Shown piece after piece: positions 1 to 11,090 of a DNA stretch of 64,000 nt. Position numbers and translations under genes: made by a program. The stretch is from Diorhabda sublineata. Lineage: Eukaryota; Arthropoda; Insecta; Coleoptera; Chrysomelidae. Where the stretch lies: contig NC_079482.1 in NCBI RefSeq assembly GCF_026230105.1, positions 8,308,001-8,372,000 on the forward strand. Reading direction: 5' to 3'. Numbering within the stretch: the first letter of the stretch is position 1; every line of letters begins with the position of its first letter. The notes below the pieces were generated by a model. It searched no databases. It was not told the DNA's origin and was given only the letters and a program-made list of their open reading frames with translations.

Positions 1-317
1 TTTTGGATATTTGTTGATGTGAACATCTTGTTTTATTGCGAGAGTACTTTTAATCATCGAGAATGTAGACCATAAAGTAGAACATTTCCAGATTTTCGAT
101 TTTTCTGAAAAATAAGCGAGCACTATGTGTTCCGTTGGGTTTTCCGCCTTTTTCTGGTGACACCATTTCATAAAGAGCTCGTACTGTTTTTCGTACCTTG
201 TACGAGATTTATCCGGCAACGAATTAAGAAGACCGCATTGCTTTCTTCGGTGGGATCAGGTGGCGTGGATTCGAGTAACTCTTCATCGTAGATGTTTTCT
301 TTTTCATCATCATTCAT
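1..317 (-). pseudogene. Crypton-type tyrosine recombinase, N-terminal part, broken, cut by window edge
   Basis: Read on the - strand from an ATG at 317-315. The first frame gives an acidic leader (begins MNDDEKENIYDEELLES). After a frame change near 220-245 a second frame stays open to the window edge for about 75 codons, including KSRTRYEKQYELFMKWC and AYFSEKSKIWKCSTLWS. That pattern (basic and aromatic start, F-M-K-W-C, L-A-Y-F-S, S-T-L-W-S) is what I know from the N-terminal DNA-binding domain of insect Crypton and related tyrosine recombinase transposons. The catalytic domain would lie left of the window. The frame change could be a 1-nt indel or a sequencing or assembly error, so a functional or domesticated gene is not excluded. 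A C-terminal piece of the same protein type lies at 47.8-48.25 kb on the same strand. The family call is by eye. Confidence 0.6.
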
Positions 318-1288
318 TGTAATTCATTAATTTTGACAAACCTCGGATAAAACAAATAATTTAAGAAAATAAAAAATTTAAGGTTATGCAATATCATCGA
401 AGTGAAACTGTCAAAGTCAACATTGAAGTGGCTAGAGTCACATTTAAGGAAGTTAAATTTGTCAACTCCAGAGCGAAAGTGTTTTGCAGTACGGATCTGT
501 CACTTTCACTACATGGAACACTCAAAACGCAACTTTCGGTATGTAAATGAATACAGAACAACTTTCAGATGGTAACGTCTTAAAAATAAATTAAATTATT
601 GGACTTTCTTGATAGTACTTATAGTTTGTTAACAAAAGGAGTATCAATATGAAGAACTATCTAGTAGAACTTTTGATAGAAAATTATTATTTTAGTTTTG
701 CATATATAGAAGAATAAGACGTAGTTTATAAATGATTATCGCAATAGCGCTTCTTGGAACTTTCTATCGGACATGCCAAATATTATGAATGATGACCAAT
801 AGAAAACGGGTATGTCGATGTCGACGGTGTCATATATCTCAATCTACGTGCGCGTCTCTATATATCAATTTGTCTGTCTTTCTGTTCTGTAAGGGTTTTA
901 TGCTCGCACATTAATCTCTGTGAGTGCTCAACTCTCCTATCTCCTACTCTTCCCCACCCTCCCGTTTGTATTCACTCTTTCTCGTTCCTCCTATATACTC
1001 TTCCGATACTAGTGTCGCTCTATTACGATATTTCCGAAAACAGTAGCGTCTACATAAGACATTAGTTGTGTCATATATTTATATCCTGGATTTATTTTTA
1101 ATCACATTTACATTGTTAATTTAGGTACAGTAATCTTTTATAAAACTAGAACAGAATATCAATCGATCGCCGTTGATTCGTTTTACAAATAAATTCAGCA
1201 ATGTTTTTGAATAAGTGAATATTGTACTTTTGCTTTATTGAATCGGCAAAATTTTTGCGATTATTTATATTAAGTGTAGACGTAGAGA
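318..1288. other. Non-coding; pyrimidine-rich tract 885-1015
   Basis: No gene seen. From about 885 to 1015 the + strand is rich in C and T (runs such as CTCTCCTATCTCCTACTCTT) and follows a TATATATC at about 858-865. This could be a simple-sequence tract or a core promoter or 5' UTR, but no coding exon is attached downstream that I can support. Confidence 0.4.
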
Positions 1289-1446
1289 CGCGTACATTTC
1301 CTACGCAAAAATTTGTGTCACACACGACTCACGCTAACCGGCGATTTTTCAACGAAAGTCAAAGGAATTTGCGGCACATAGTAATGTATAATATACATCA
1401 CTATGTAGTCGTCACACGTCACACAAATTCGTGAAGGAAATTTACC
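1289..1446. repeat. Nested imperfect inverted repeat (small hairpin/MITE-like)
   Basis: The centre, about 1376-1408, is a near-palindrome (CACATAGTAATGTATA facing TATACATCACTATGTA). Further out, AATTTGTGTCACACACGACT at about 1309-1328 pairs imperfectly with the complement of the stretch at 1405-1432, and ATTTCCT at about 1297 pairs with AGGAAAT at about 1436-1442. The whole region can fold into one interrupted stem. This looks like a short foldback or MITE remnant; no protein is encoded. Confidence 0.5.
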
Positions 1447-2878
1447 AATTGTGTCGGATGATATTTCCAAATTTGCTCTTTATTACTTTGTGTTGTAATT
1501 ATTTTTATGTATTTACGAGAGTACTATAAAAAAAATGTGCCGTTTCCATAATTTTGAATCATTTCATTAGCAAAAAGAATGCTAAACAAAGGAGACGTTG
1601 TAAGATGAAGAATATGTATGCAAATAGAACGCCGTAGCCTTCAACAAAATCAGAGAAATATCATCAGTTTGAAGTGTGACGTAAAGAATTATTTTTAATT
1701 GGAAAAAATACCTTTTTAGTGGAAGTTGGTTTCAAAAAGTATTATTGTACTTCTTCTCTATAAAAATAAACCATTATTCGCAGGTTTCCAAGATTTATAC
1801 GTGTTTTTAGAAGCATCCAGGATACTCAATGAACACAACATCCAAAAGAGGTATTTACGTCAGAAACACTTATAAAAGACCTGGAAATCTGGATAGAAAC
1901 CGGAAAGTATAATTGATTGTGATAATAGACACATATTTTACACCATTTATGATTATCGAGCATAAAAAAGCTTCTTTTTAAATGGTGCTCTGTTCGAATG
2001 GATCAAATACAACAACGAATTTACAATTCATGTTGCTCATTGGAGTTATTTAGGCATCGATATATCACTACACACCTGAATCAAAACAGCAACTATCTAG
2101 GAGGCTCCATATGCAAAATTGTTGCATTATTTGCAATGGAACAGTACAACTACGAAATGGCTTTTGAAAGTGCTTTTTCATAGATTTACCACTAAACACA
2201 TTAATGAAAACGGCATCAATCTGGGTCATATATAAAAAAATTCTCTTTTATCAAAACAATGGAATAGTTTTCGAGTTAATTTCGCATCTACCAAATTCTA
2301 CAGCGAGTGCTGGCTGTTTCACACCTGAAAAATGCACCAAGGACAAAAATATTGTTCAAATAAGAAAAAGGAGTCTCTCTAGATGTTGGAATGATTATTC
2401 CACTCTATTGTCAAGAATATTAATAAAAAAATTGTTGTTTTTCACTAATTGTGGACTTATTGATTAAGTCACGGAATTGAAGAAAAGTAATTGCACAGAA
2501 ATTGAGAAATAAAAAGATAATTTGGATACGAAAAAAATTATTCTCTGAAAACAACATTATATGAGATAAAGATTCAATGGAGAGATTAGAAAAGCAACTG
2601 AATTAATATTTATATATACATGAGACCACGAAAGATTGATTGAAGACTTGGAGTAAGAATTAGACAAAACATGTTGTTTTCAGAACTTCAACAATAAATG
2701 AGAAGGGAAGAAAATGATGATTGACTGATGTATTTAATTATATAAATTGAAAAATCTCTAGCATTCGTCATAATTTTATTGAATAACATACCCAATAATT
2801 AGAGAACATACGTAGTTTAGATATTATTGTGATTTCTTAATATCAATATACCGTTGATTTGTTTGGAAATCTGCCCAT
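1447..2878. other. AT-rich non-coding stretch, nothing recognised
   Basis: Short frames at 1998-2183 and 2204-2467 have no recognisable motif and no splice context. I see no repeat structure or RNA gene here. Confidence 0.4.
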
Positions 2879-3530
2879 CTATAGTTGATATAGAGCATAA
2901 GTCAAGCAATAAATTTTAGAAAAAATGCAGCATAAAATGAATTTATTAAAAAAATTACAATTTTGATTTGAATATGTGTTCAAATTGTTGCCCATCTGGA
3001 TCAATACATTTACGGTAACGTTTCTCAACGGAGAGGCAGCTCCTTCAATTGCAGTTCGGAGCTCGGGAAGGGTGCGTGGTCCTGCAAAAATGCAGTCTTT
3101 GAAAAGACCCCACAGCCACTCAACGATCCTCGTCTGCTTATCCATTTTCCAAAATGAACATAACGTGTAGTGTGGCAAAACCCCATCTTGCATGAAATGA
3201 CGGATGTTCGCTCATACCCGATAACCGCACTGCATATTTTCGTTAATTGTTACAGATACCGATCATCCAGAACGCGGCGCTTCGGCAACAGAGCCCATTT
3301 TTAAGAATTTTTGGTACGTCTTCCACACTGTTGAACGATTTGGTCGGGGCTATTCGATGACCGACACAACTGTCTGAAGCACAAACGTGCTTCGTTTTAA
3401 TCTGTTTCTTCAGAGTTGCCAGACTTATGAGCGTTGCCGGACTTATGCCAATTTTTCGAATGCTTTGCGAGCCTCTGTAGAATAATCCAAATACAACTTC
3501 TGGGTTTTGAGAATATTTAAAATTATACAA
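2879..3530 (-). pseudogene. Mariner-like DDE transposase remnant
   Basis: From 3193 leftwards the - strand reads MQDGVLPHYTLCSF, then WLWGLFKDCIFAG and PRTLPELRTAIEGAA. The first is the second-aspartate motif (QDGAPPH type). The others match the F-F-L-W-G, L-K and T-L-E-E-L-R segment that follows the third acidic residue in Tc1/mariner-superfamily transposases common in insect genomes. The block with the third catalytic residue (S-P-D-L-T-P) is missing, so this copy is internally deleted. The - frame further right (3243-3530) has no clear motif but may be a degraded N-terminal part. The family resembles the copy at 31.4-33.2 kb. Confidence 0.6.
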
Positions 3531-5146
3531 AACAGACCTTAAATTTCAACGAAGTTACACATACAATTTCATTATTATCGACTAATATTACGTAGTGTCT
3601 CTCGAGTTTCAAATCAAATGAATTTATCAAATCCAAAAAGAACAAACGACGGCGCCGCTGGTGAAAATACGATCTGAGATATTGAGACATTATGGAAATT
3701 TGGTTTAGGGTATTGCATAATCGCAAGTTAGAAATTTTTATGACGTGTCAGGGTTTTGCGAGAATATAAAAGTTTTGTATTTTCTTTTAGCCCACCATAA
3801 AAAATAAAAGTATCAATATAAATTACGTCGATATTATAATTTAATTCTATTAGTTGAGTTGAAATTACGTGTTACGTATTCGTCCAAATGAAGTTTCGCT
3901 TCATTCAGTAAAATAAAAAATAGTCGATTCATAAATAGAATAAAATAGACAAAATCGACCACGTGTGTCAGCTAGGACAAATGATATCTATTGTTCGTTT
4001 TTTTTTTGGTTATCTTATAACTAAAATCTAATAGGCTTATCCAGTTATATACTACATTGCGGACTATGATAAAAAATACACTTATATTTTGATAGATTTG
4101 TCTATTATCATTCCGTAGTACAGTCTTCTGTAGTAATAAGATGGTGTTTTGGTTGTCCTGGTGCAGATATAAGCTCCTTATAAAAATTACTTTTATAAGC
4201 CCTATGGGATGAGCTATTTTTCTGACTCAAATACTGGTCGTGTCAAGTCGCGTGTAATTGGAGCAGAAGAAGATTCAAGATCAGGATATTTGAGGGATTT
4301 TGTACATGACCTTTTTTGCCTTTTTTTTTAATTTACGATATCAAAGGAGTACTCATTGACGTAGTATTTTGGTTCTTGCTAGATCCTTCGTATTGCAAAA
4401 TGAATATCCAATAACACAAAATAAAGACCTGGCAGCAAACTGGCATCTTCAATTCTGAAGTGAAAATTATAATCATTGTTCTTGTTTATTTATAAAAACT
4501 GTATCGTTCATTATTATGATAGTGACAGTCTTTTCCATTTCCTCTTTTTAAAAACTTGCAAAATATTTCTTGTTAGAGACAACAGTATAACTGAATTATT
4601 GAATACATAAAACATAAATATATTGACTGGCCAATGGTTGATTAAAGATAAATGAAATTAAATACGCAATTATTTGATATTGAAATAATTGCCGATCAAT
4701 TTTCAAGAACTAATATATGATTTTTTATTAGTTGACATACAGTATGTTCATAAACTGAAGTAACTAGCTAATATTTAGATTATTGTTACTAAGAATTACT
4801 GATGGGGTAGGTCATCAAGAATAACTTCCATTTTTGAAAATGGAAAAATGTTTTTAGAATGTCCTCCTGTTTGGTCTGGCTTTATTTCATTTATCCCCTC
4901 TATGATACATTTTCCGAGCCATAACTTAAGGTAACACCTTAAAGCTACATTTAAAATTTAGTTTTATGTGATTGAAAAAACTTATAAATAAGTGCTCAAT
5001 TAAATCCTGTCTGGATATACTTTTTATCACTAAATTTGAATGTAATATTTTATATCAATCAGAACATGCGATTTGGGGAAGTAAATCCTTTCGTGTCAGG
5101 TATTAAAAACAAGTAAGAACGAAGCAGAAATATTTTTTTAATATAA
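3531..5146. other. AT-rich non-coding stretch
   Basis: No coding exon, RNA gene or clear repeat could be supported. The only frame of note (3523-3726, - strand) has no motif. Confidence 0.4.
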
Positions 5147-5176
5147 ACGAAATTAAATTTTAAGCGTAGTTTAAAG

Positions 5177-5285
5177 GTGTACTCTAACGGGAAAGTTATG
5201 ACATGGAAAATGTATCATAGAGATGATATGGTCATAAATGAAACAAAGCCAGACCAGGCATGGGGAGATTTTCTTATTGGTAATG
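5177..5285 (+). CDS. Candidate internal coding exon of an unrecognised gene
   Basis: A 36-codon open segment (starts VYSNGKVMTWKMYHRDD, ends WGDFLIGN) is bounded on the right by a strong donor, G|GTAAGT at 5286. On the left is an AG at 5175-5176 (TTTAAAG|GTG) with a weak pyrimidine tract. Its residue mix is balanced (W, H, R, D, G, P), unlike the K/N/I/F-rich translations of the surrounding AT-rich DNA, which is the main reason to report it. The exon would be 109 nt, starting in the VYS frame and ending one base into a codon. I do not recognise the protein and found no partner exon nearby. It could belong to a gene with long introns extending beyond the window, or be a chance open frame. Confidence 0.35.
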
Positions 5286-5699
5286 GTAAGTACGAACATT
5301 GCAAACATTTTATTCTGTTGACTTATCGGCAGGAAATTTTATTGGGGGTTCTTGAACTATAATCTATTCATTAAATTTCGAAATAATCCACTCACAAACC
5401 AAGAATAATAGTGTTTATTTATAAAAGTGAATGTTTGAATTTATCGGTGAGTGCGAGAAGTTAAAACTGGCTGATTTGTTTATTATTCTTCAGCTGTCAA
5501 TTATTTATTCGGTACTTATGATTGTAGTTGAGCCCCAGTTAGTCCCATGAGACGAAAGAACGTGATGTGATTTATACTTTTTGTACCATTTGTTTTCATT
5601 CTCGACACTTCTGACTTGTAAGTTTTAAATTAGGTAAAACCAAGAAATTATCGGTTGAAACTCAACCATTACTCGTAAGTCTTCTTAGTCTAGGCAAAA

Positions 5700-6000
5700 G
5701 TAACCATACCATTATCGTCCAATTAAAAATACCTCGGCGTACCGTGGAATACAACGGGTGGCCTCGAAAAACCACAAACACAATTGAGTACTTATACAGT
5801 AAAAATGAGATTGAGAGCAGCTGGCCTTTTTGAAATGGTGGTAGTGAAGAAACCTCCTCGTCAATATAAAATTAAGAGGTTGCAGTGGGCTAAAGAATAT
5901 AAAAACTAGAAGCATGAGAGAGTTTAATAGAGTGATGAGTCAAAGTTATTGGATTCAAGAGAAGAGGGTTTGCGCGCAGGTCAAAGGAAGAACGGATGTT
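5700..6000 (+). pseudogene. Tc1-like transposase remnant
   Basis: The + strand translation, in more than one frame, contains RLRAAGLFEMVVVKKPPRQ, then KRLQWAKEYKN and SDESKLLDS. These match the linker and first-aspartate region of Tc1-family transposases (R-R-L-x-x-A-G-L, K-K-R-L-E-W-A-K-K-Y-K-N, S-D-E-S-K-F). Upstream, PRRTVEYNGWPRKTT recalls the GRPR hinge. Stops and frame changes interrupt it, and the second and third catalytic residues are not found downstream. Only the N-terminal half persists. Confidence 0.65.
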
Positions 6001-6464
6001 AGATCCGTAAGATAAGTTAACCATGTATAGGTGTTACTTTTTTTGTTAATTTCTATGTTACTAAAATGACTCTGAATGATGTTAAAAGTTTGTAATGTAC
6101 TGGTAATATCATACGAAGATCCAAGGTCTCGAGAAAAAGATTCAAGGTCAACAAATGAGAAGTATCACTGGTTTTAAGTAAAAAAATATTGACTGCATAG
6201 ATCACAAAAAGCACAAAGTTACAAAGTGATTTTATTAATATGACTTATTTACATTGCTAACAAAATATGTAAATATATGTAAATACATATTTACAAGTAA
6301 AACATTATTAGAAAAAGTTGGAGACTGATTTTCAAAAACCTCCTCGTATATACGCTTTATTGAATAACAACTTAAACAAGTAATTTTCAATAATTTGTTG
6401 TAATATTATAAGCTCTTGCCTCCGGTAAAATTTTTATAAAGATACGTTCATTTGCAGATTAAAT
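6001..6464. other. AT-rich non-coding stretch
   Basis: Nothing recognised. It follows the Tc1 remnant and may hold its decayed remainder. Confidence 0.3.
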
Positions 6465-6700
6465 CAACATGCTCATCCAACAACCTCGATTCTGGCTTCG
6501 TGCCCGCCATGATGCTCGTAACACGGGCCTTTCACTTTTACTAGGTTGGCGTCCCCGTAGCGACGCTGACGGGCGCCTTACGTCCCCTCTTTCTCTTCTT
6601 TCTCAAACTGGCGCCACCGTCCTCACTTTTTACAGCTCAAAGGAACAAGAAAAACTACCCATTATTGCCTACGGTTATCTTAAGGAGTCCCAATAAAAAT
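6465..6700. other. GC-rich island of unknown nature
   Basis: Much richer in G+C than the surrounding DNA. It is open on the + strand for 75 codons (6469-6696, starting MLIQQPRFWLRARHDARN), but the R, L and S composition fits a GC-rich repeat as well as a protein. No domain, tRNA fold or splice pattern was recognised. An old transposon end or a short exon are both possible. Confidence 0.3.
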
Positions 6701-7520
6701 GTCGTTTAGAGAGTAAGGCCGCCGTTAATAACAATTGCTTTCTATCAATTTATGGCAACTCCGGTCCGAATCATCTAGATGGCGGCGATAAAATCTTTTC
6801 TTTGTATGAGAGATAAGAAAGTTTTAATATTCTTTCTTCTGGATTAAGAATGGATTTTTTTAAGAGTTTTGCGAGAGGTGTTTTGTAGTTTTCTGGAAGG
6901 GTCGCGGAAAATGGTCATTTTTAGGAAATAGTTTCGGAGATATATGTTGCTCTCTGGAACTACAATAGGGAAAGATAAAATTTAACAATTATAGCCGCTA
7001 TCCATATAAAATGCTTAGAATTTTATTCTTTGTCTTTATAAAAACTTCGAAAAAACATATAAAAAATAACTATATAGCAATAGCTTTACGTTATTCTGAT
7101 CGTTAAAACATTTAACTGGATAAAAAATCTTTGTCATTTCAATTTTAAAACTCCAATTCTAATGCCATGAAAACTAGAAAAAAGGTACGATTCTAAAATC
7201 TTTCTAAAGTAAATTGACAATGTTTAATCACTGAACTATATATTCTAGGACCCAAAATATTTCGAGTTCGATTCGAGTACTTTTCAATTTCGGTTTAAAA
7301 TTTGACAATTTCACATTTTTTTCCATGGTGATCGCTAATTTGGATTTATTCAATATCTTCAATATAGAGCCCTCTAGTTATATTAGCAAAGATAGTGGAA
7401 CAAATTTCCAAAAAAAAAAAAGAATTTACTTTTAACACATACATTATATAAATTTTTCTCCTGTAACTGTTCTGTTTTGGTCTTAATTTAGATAAAATCA
7501 AATCATATTTCTTGTAGGCA
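6701..7520. other. Non-coding stretch
   Basis: Nothing coding seen. A small GC-rich patch at about 6717-6790 holds GGCCGCCG and ATGGCGGCG in opposite orientation, which may be the edges of a decayed short inverted-repeat element. Confidence 0.3.
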
Positions 7521-7869
7521 ACTAATACTTAACCCAATGATATTTTTGACATGTGAACACTTTAAAAACAATTATTAAGAGATTAAGAGAGAAGAGACAA
7601 AGTAAGAGTCTTTTGCAGGTCCCAAGAAAATAAATAAGACTAGTGAGACTGAATCTGGATAGAAGTGAGATAAAAGTATTTCCAGAAAAATGTTTAACAG
7701 AAGGCTTTAAGGAAAAATTATAAAGAAACAAGTAGAACTCCTTATTCACTTTTTTTTCAGCGCTACATTGAGAATAATCATAAAGAAAACGCAAATACAG
7801 ACACATGGTTTTATCTACCACCGGAACTGCTACCTAGATCTCGAAGCGATTAGAATAAGTATACAGAAG

Positions 7870-8330
7870 ACAGAAAAAGAAATCAAAATATCTTAGGCAG
7901 AAAAATTACGATCGTACAAAACGATGATTAAGCCTAGTATTAGAGAGAAAAGTGCTCCGAGAAATAGTGGAATAACGATTCATAGACATGAACGCTAGCT
8001 GTGTCGATAGAAACATATAACGAGCCTAATTTCACACAGATGGCTAGGACCCAAAGAATCCGGAGGTCGGGACAAGTGTATCGAACGAATGACAACAGAA
8101 TTGCCAAGAGAGCACAACTGGAAGGAGAAGAGGTAGACTGAAAAGTTTCGTTAATAGAGAGAATAACTGAGTGGAAAAAAAAGAGAACAAAAACAGATGG
8201 AGAGGTATAGTAAAAAGAGTAGAGGAAGAAGATAACACAGAACTCCCTATGTTTGAAATATGTATTTTATTATTTGTGACTGTTAAAGTTCAGCCATAGG
8301 CCAAAGTAAAATAAATGTATGGAGAAATGA
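7870..8330 (+). pseudogene. Non-LTR retrotransposon 3' end (post-RT domain), RTE-like, degraded
   Basis: The + strand read across frames gives ERKVLREIV, then RMTTELPREHNWKEKR, then a W-R-G-I-V-K-R-V-E-E-like tail. This resembles the C-terminal region after the reverse transcriptase of many insect LINEs (E-R-K-V-L-R-K-I, W-x-G-H-V-x-R-M, G-R-R-R-R-G-R-P). There is no intact frame. Clade assignment is tentative. The left flank back to about 7520 is similarly purine-rich and may be more of the same element. Confidence 0.45.
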
Positions 8331-8339
8331 TCATGGTAT

Positions 8340-9820
8340 ATACCAGCAATATATTTTATATCCTTCTATAATTCATTCCGTTCCATGACATTATCCTCTG
8401 TATTAATTTGGTACATGTACATTTGGACTTTGATACATGTAATTTCCATCTCATTGTCGCTCAAACTCAAAACATATAATCGATTATTCTTGATAACAAA
8501 ACTTTTTATAATCCTACAATAATTCACACTCAAAGTATTCCATTGAAATCATTTTAATAGTCACTAAAGTTTCCAAGAGAATTTATTCAAGAATATCTAC
8601 TTCTTTGCGCATAATTTTATAGATGCTAGACAATAAGATTAATGTTATCAGACTTCCCGGTATTGAAGATGATTTGTCAAGATGCACATAAGTTGCTTTC
8701 CCATCAAAATGAAAGAGTCTTGACTAAGCATATTATTTTAATCGATTTTTCTGAACAGACGATGACATTGGATCATTTGAAACGGATATCCATTCATCAA
8801 AAAATAGTTGGGTTCAACGTTAATTCCATCTAAACGCTTCAATTTATTAAGTTGAATATTGAATTTGCAATAGTTGTTTGTGTCAATGAAAAAATCCATT
8901 GATTTATTGAACTATTTTAAAGAAAAATATATCCTTTTTTTGGTTTAATTATGAACCACTCAATCGCTGATACGTCCACCAAAGGAAAATATATATCATC
9001 CTATACCAACGACTCACTTTCAAAAATCATGTCAATTATATATTGGATAAAGTTACAAAAATAAAAAGATGACTGGAAGCATTCCTTAGAGTATTTCTTG
9101 GGGAACACCTGATCTGGAGAGGAGTACATTAATTAACTCATAGAGGAATCCAATAATATGAATATATGAAAGCCATGAGCCATCAAAACAAACTTATACA
9201 TCTGGATAAATAGTTGTAGCAAAAGATTCTAAAATTCATGGATTTTGTAAACAGAATATATAAAAAACTGAGGATTGTGTACTCCACTTGTTCCTATTTA
9301 AATTTTGTTTGGTATTTTTTATAAAATGATTTATAGTAATTGTTGAAATAGAAACAAATTTCGTAACAAGGCTGATTGTGACAATTGAAATGTTGGTATT
9401 ATATCTCATGCTCCGAACTATAAACAGTTGAAATTATTTGAAAAAATTGATTATAATTTGACACATATTTCTGTTATGGATGTCCGCCTGTAAAGATCTG
9501 AAGTTTTTTTTAAGATAATGCTACTATAAGTGAAAGACTGAGTATCAAATGACGTTGACTGAGCTATTTTAGTTTGAATAAATATTTGCTAATCACATTT
9601 ATCAATTTCAATATGGACACTTCTCTTGAATCGATTACGCGGATGATATCGCGATTTAGGTTTATTGAATATAAGAACATGTTGCCGGTGTTCTATATCA
9701 ACGTTCTTGAGACAACGAAAGCTTTTTAAGTTGTTTAAAGAAGAAATACCTGAATGAACTTCATTATCTATCTTCAGTATCTTTTCGCAATTACTATATT
9801 TTATAATACTTGTACGTAGT
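8340..9820. other. AT-rich non-coding stretch
   Basis: No gene, RNA gene or clear repeat seen. The frame at 8642-8833 has no motif. Confidence 0.4.
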
Positions 9821-9821
9821 G

Positions 9822-10395
9822 CGGTCCATCAGTTCTTGGCCTCATATAGAAAATAGAATGCGTTCACAAAAATCTTTACCCATGTAGGAGCCCCCAAACT
9901 TGAACAACATGGCTTAGCTTGGACCAACGCTGAGAAACCCGGCTGTGGCAAACTAATAATGGCCCATGCCTGGTTGAAGTCTGGGTAATCCGACGTCAGC
10001 CATTCTATAGTCAGCAAGGTTTGGCAGAATACTGAGTAACTATATACAGTTTTGGTCTAATTTCGTATCCATAATAGATATCTTTAACATAAGAAGTAAT
10101 AATTTTTTTTGAATAAAATTCTTTTATGCATAAAAGACACACAAAAAATAGAATAATATTAAATAGTTTCATTTCATTATATGTTTAATTATTTAACTAA
10201 TATAATATAATATAATGTACATTACTTAGTAGAGTTCATTAAAAGTAATTTGTCATAAAACTATATTGTCTTGGTAATTTTATTGAAAATATATTTTTAC
10301 AAGTTACCAGTCTGCCCTAGGGCTGCAGACCACTCTTTGGTTTATCTAGGCAACCAGGCCTGGTCCAAGCTTGCAAACTAAGCGAGAGACAATAT
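9822..10395. repeat. Pair of GC-richer segments in inverted orientation flanking AT-rich DNA
   Basis: Segment one (9822-10030) and segment two (about 10309-10395) stand out in GC from the AT-rich 280 bp between them. Short blocks match in opposite orientation: AGCTTGGACCA in the first against the complement of TGGTCCAAGCTT in the second, and CCTGGTTG against its complement CAACCAGG. They may be the decayed terminal regions of one element. No coding content recognised. Confidence 0.3.
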
Positions 10396-10600
10396 AAGCT
10401 TAAATCCTATATGGGTATGTACGCCTCAATCTCAATAAGCTTTACAAAAAGTTTCAACTTGCTCTTTCGATCTATTTTATTATGGTAGAGCTCGAAAGAC
10501 AACCCAAAAATGTCTCAAATTGAATTTCGCACTGTTATAAAATTAAAATTTGATCTAACTTAAGTTGTTTCGTTGGGGACTAGAGTCGTTACTGAAAAAA

Positions 10601-10660
10601 GTGACCGATACTTAAAAACAAAAAAAATTGCTATAGTGACCGATAATTCGGTCACTATAG
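10601..10660. repeat. Perfect 13-bp palindrome with a third half-site upstream
   Basis: At 10631-10660, CTATAGTGACCGA is followed by TAAT and then its exact reverse complement TCGGTCACTATAG. A further GTGACCGATA copy lies at 10601-10610. The perfect stem with a 4-base loop is unusual in this decayed background. It could be a cruciform, a transposon end or a dimeric protein-binding site; the sequence does not say which. Confidence 0.7.
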
Positions 10661-11090
10661 ATTAGGAATAGCATCAAAAATATGATGGCTATAATATTTT
10701 GAACAAGAATTAACTTAAGGAATAAAATACAAACGAAGGCAGCTGCTTCAACCTTTCATTACTTGCAGCGATTTTTTGGGATAGAACAATCGCGCACGGT
10801 TCAGAGGACCGAGATCCTAAATAAGAATCCTAAATCATTGTGTGTGTGTTTTTTTAGCATAATTATATAATGTCACAATATTTCATTGATTTGTGATAAT
10901 ATTTTGTTTCAATATGAATTTACATCATAATTATGTTACAATAATTAAAACGTCACTATTTTTTGCATATACGTAAATAAAAAAAACCTTAGGAAAAAAA
11001 TAAAAATTCGGAAATATTTTCAAATTTGTGTATTAGTAACTCAAAGAGAACATTCAAAATTAAAACTAATACATAAAAAAAAGAAAATAA
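10661..11090. other. AT-rich non-coding stretch
   Basis: Nothing coding recognised. It may include the 3' flank of the piggyBac element to the right. Confidence 0.3.

Noticed and set aside
885..1015. Core promoter with TATA box and pyrimidine-rich 5' UTR
   Set aside because: No coding exon or splice site could be tied to it; kept only as a compositional note.
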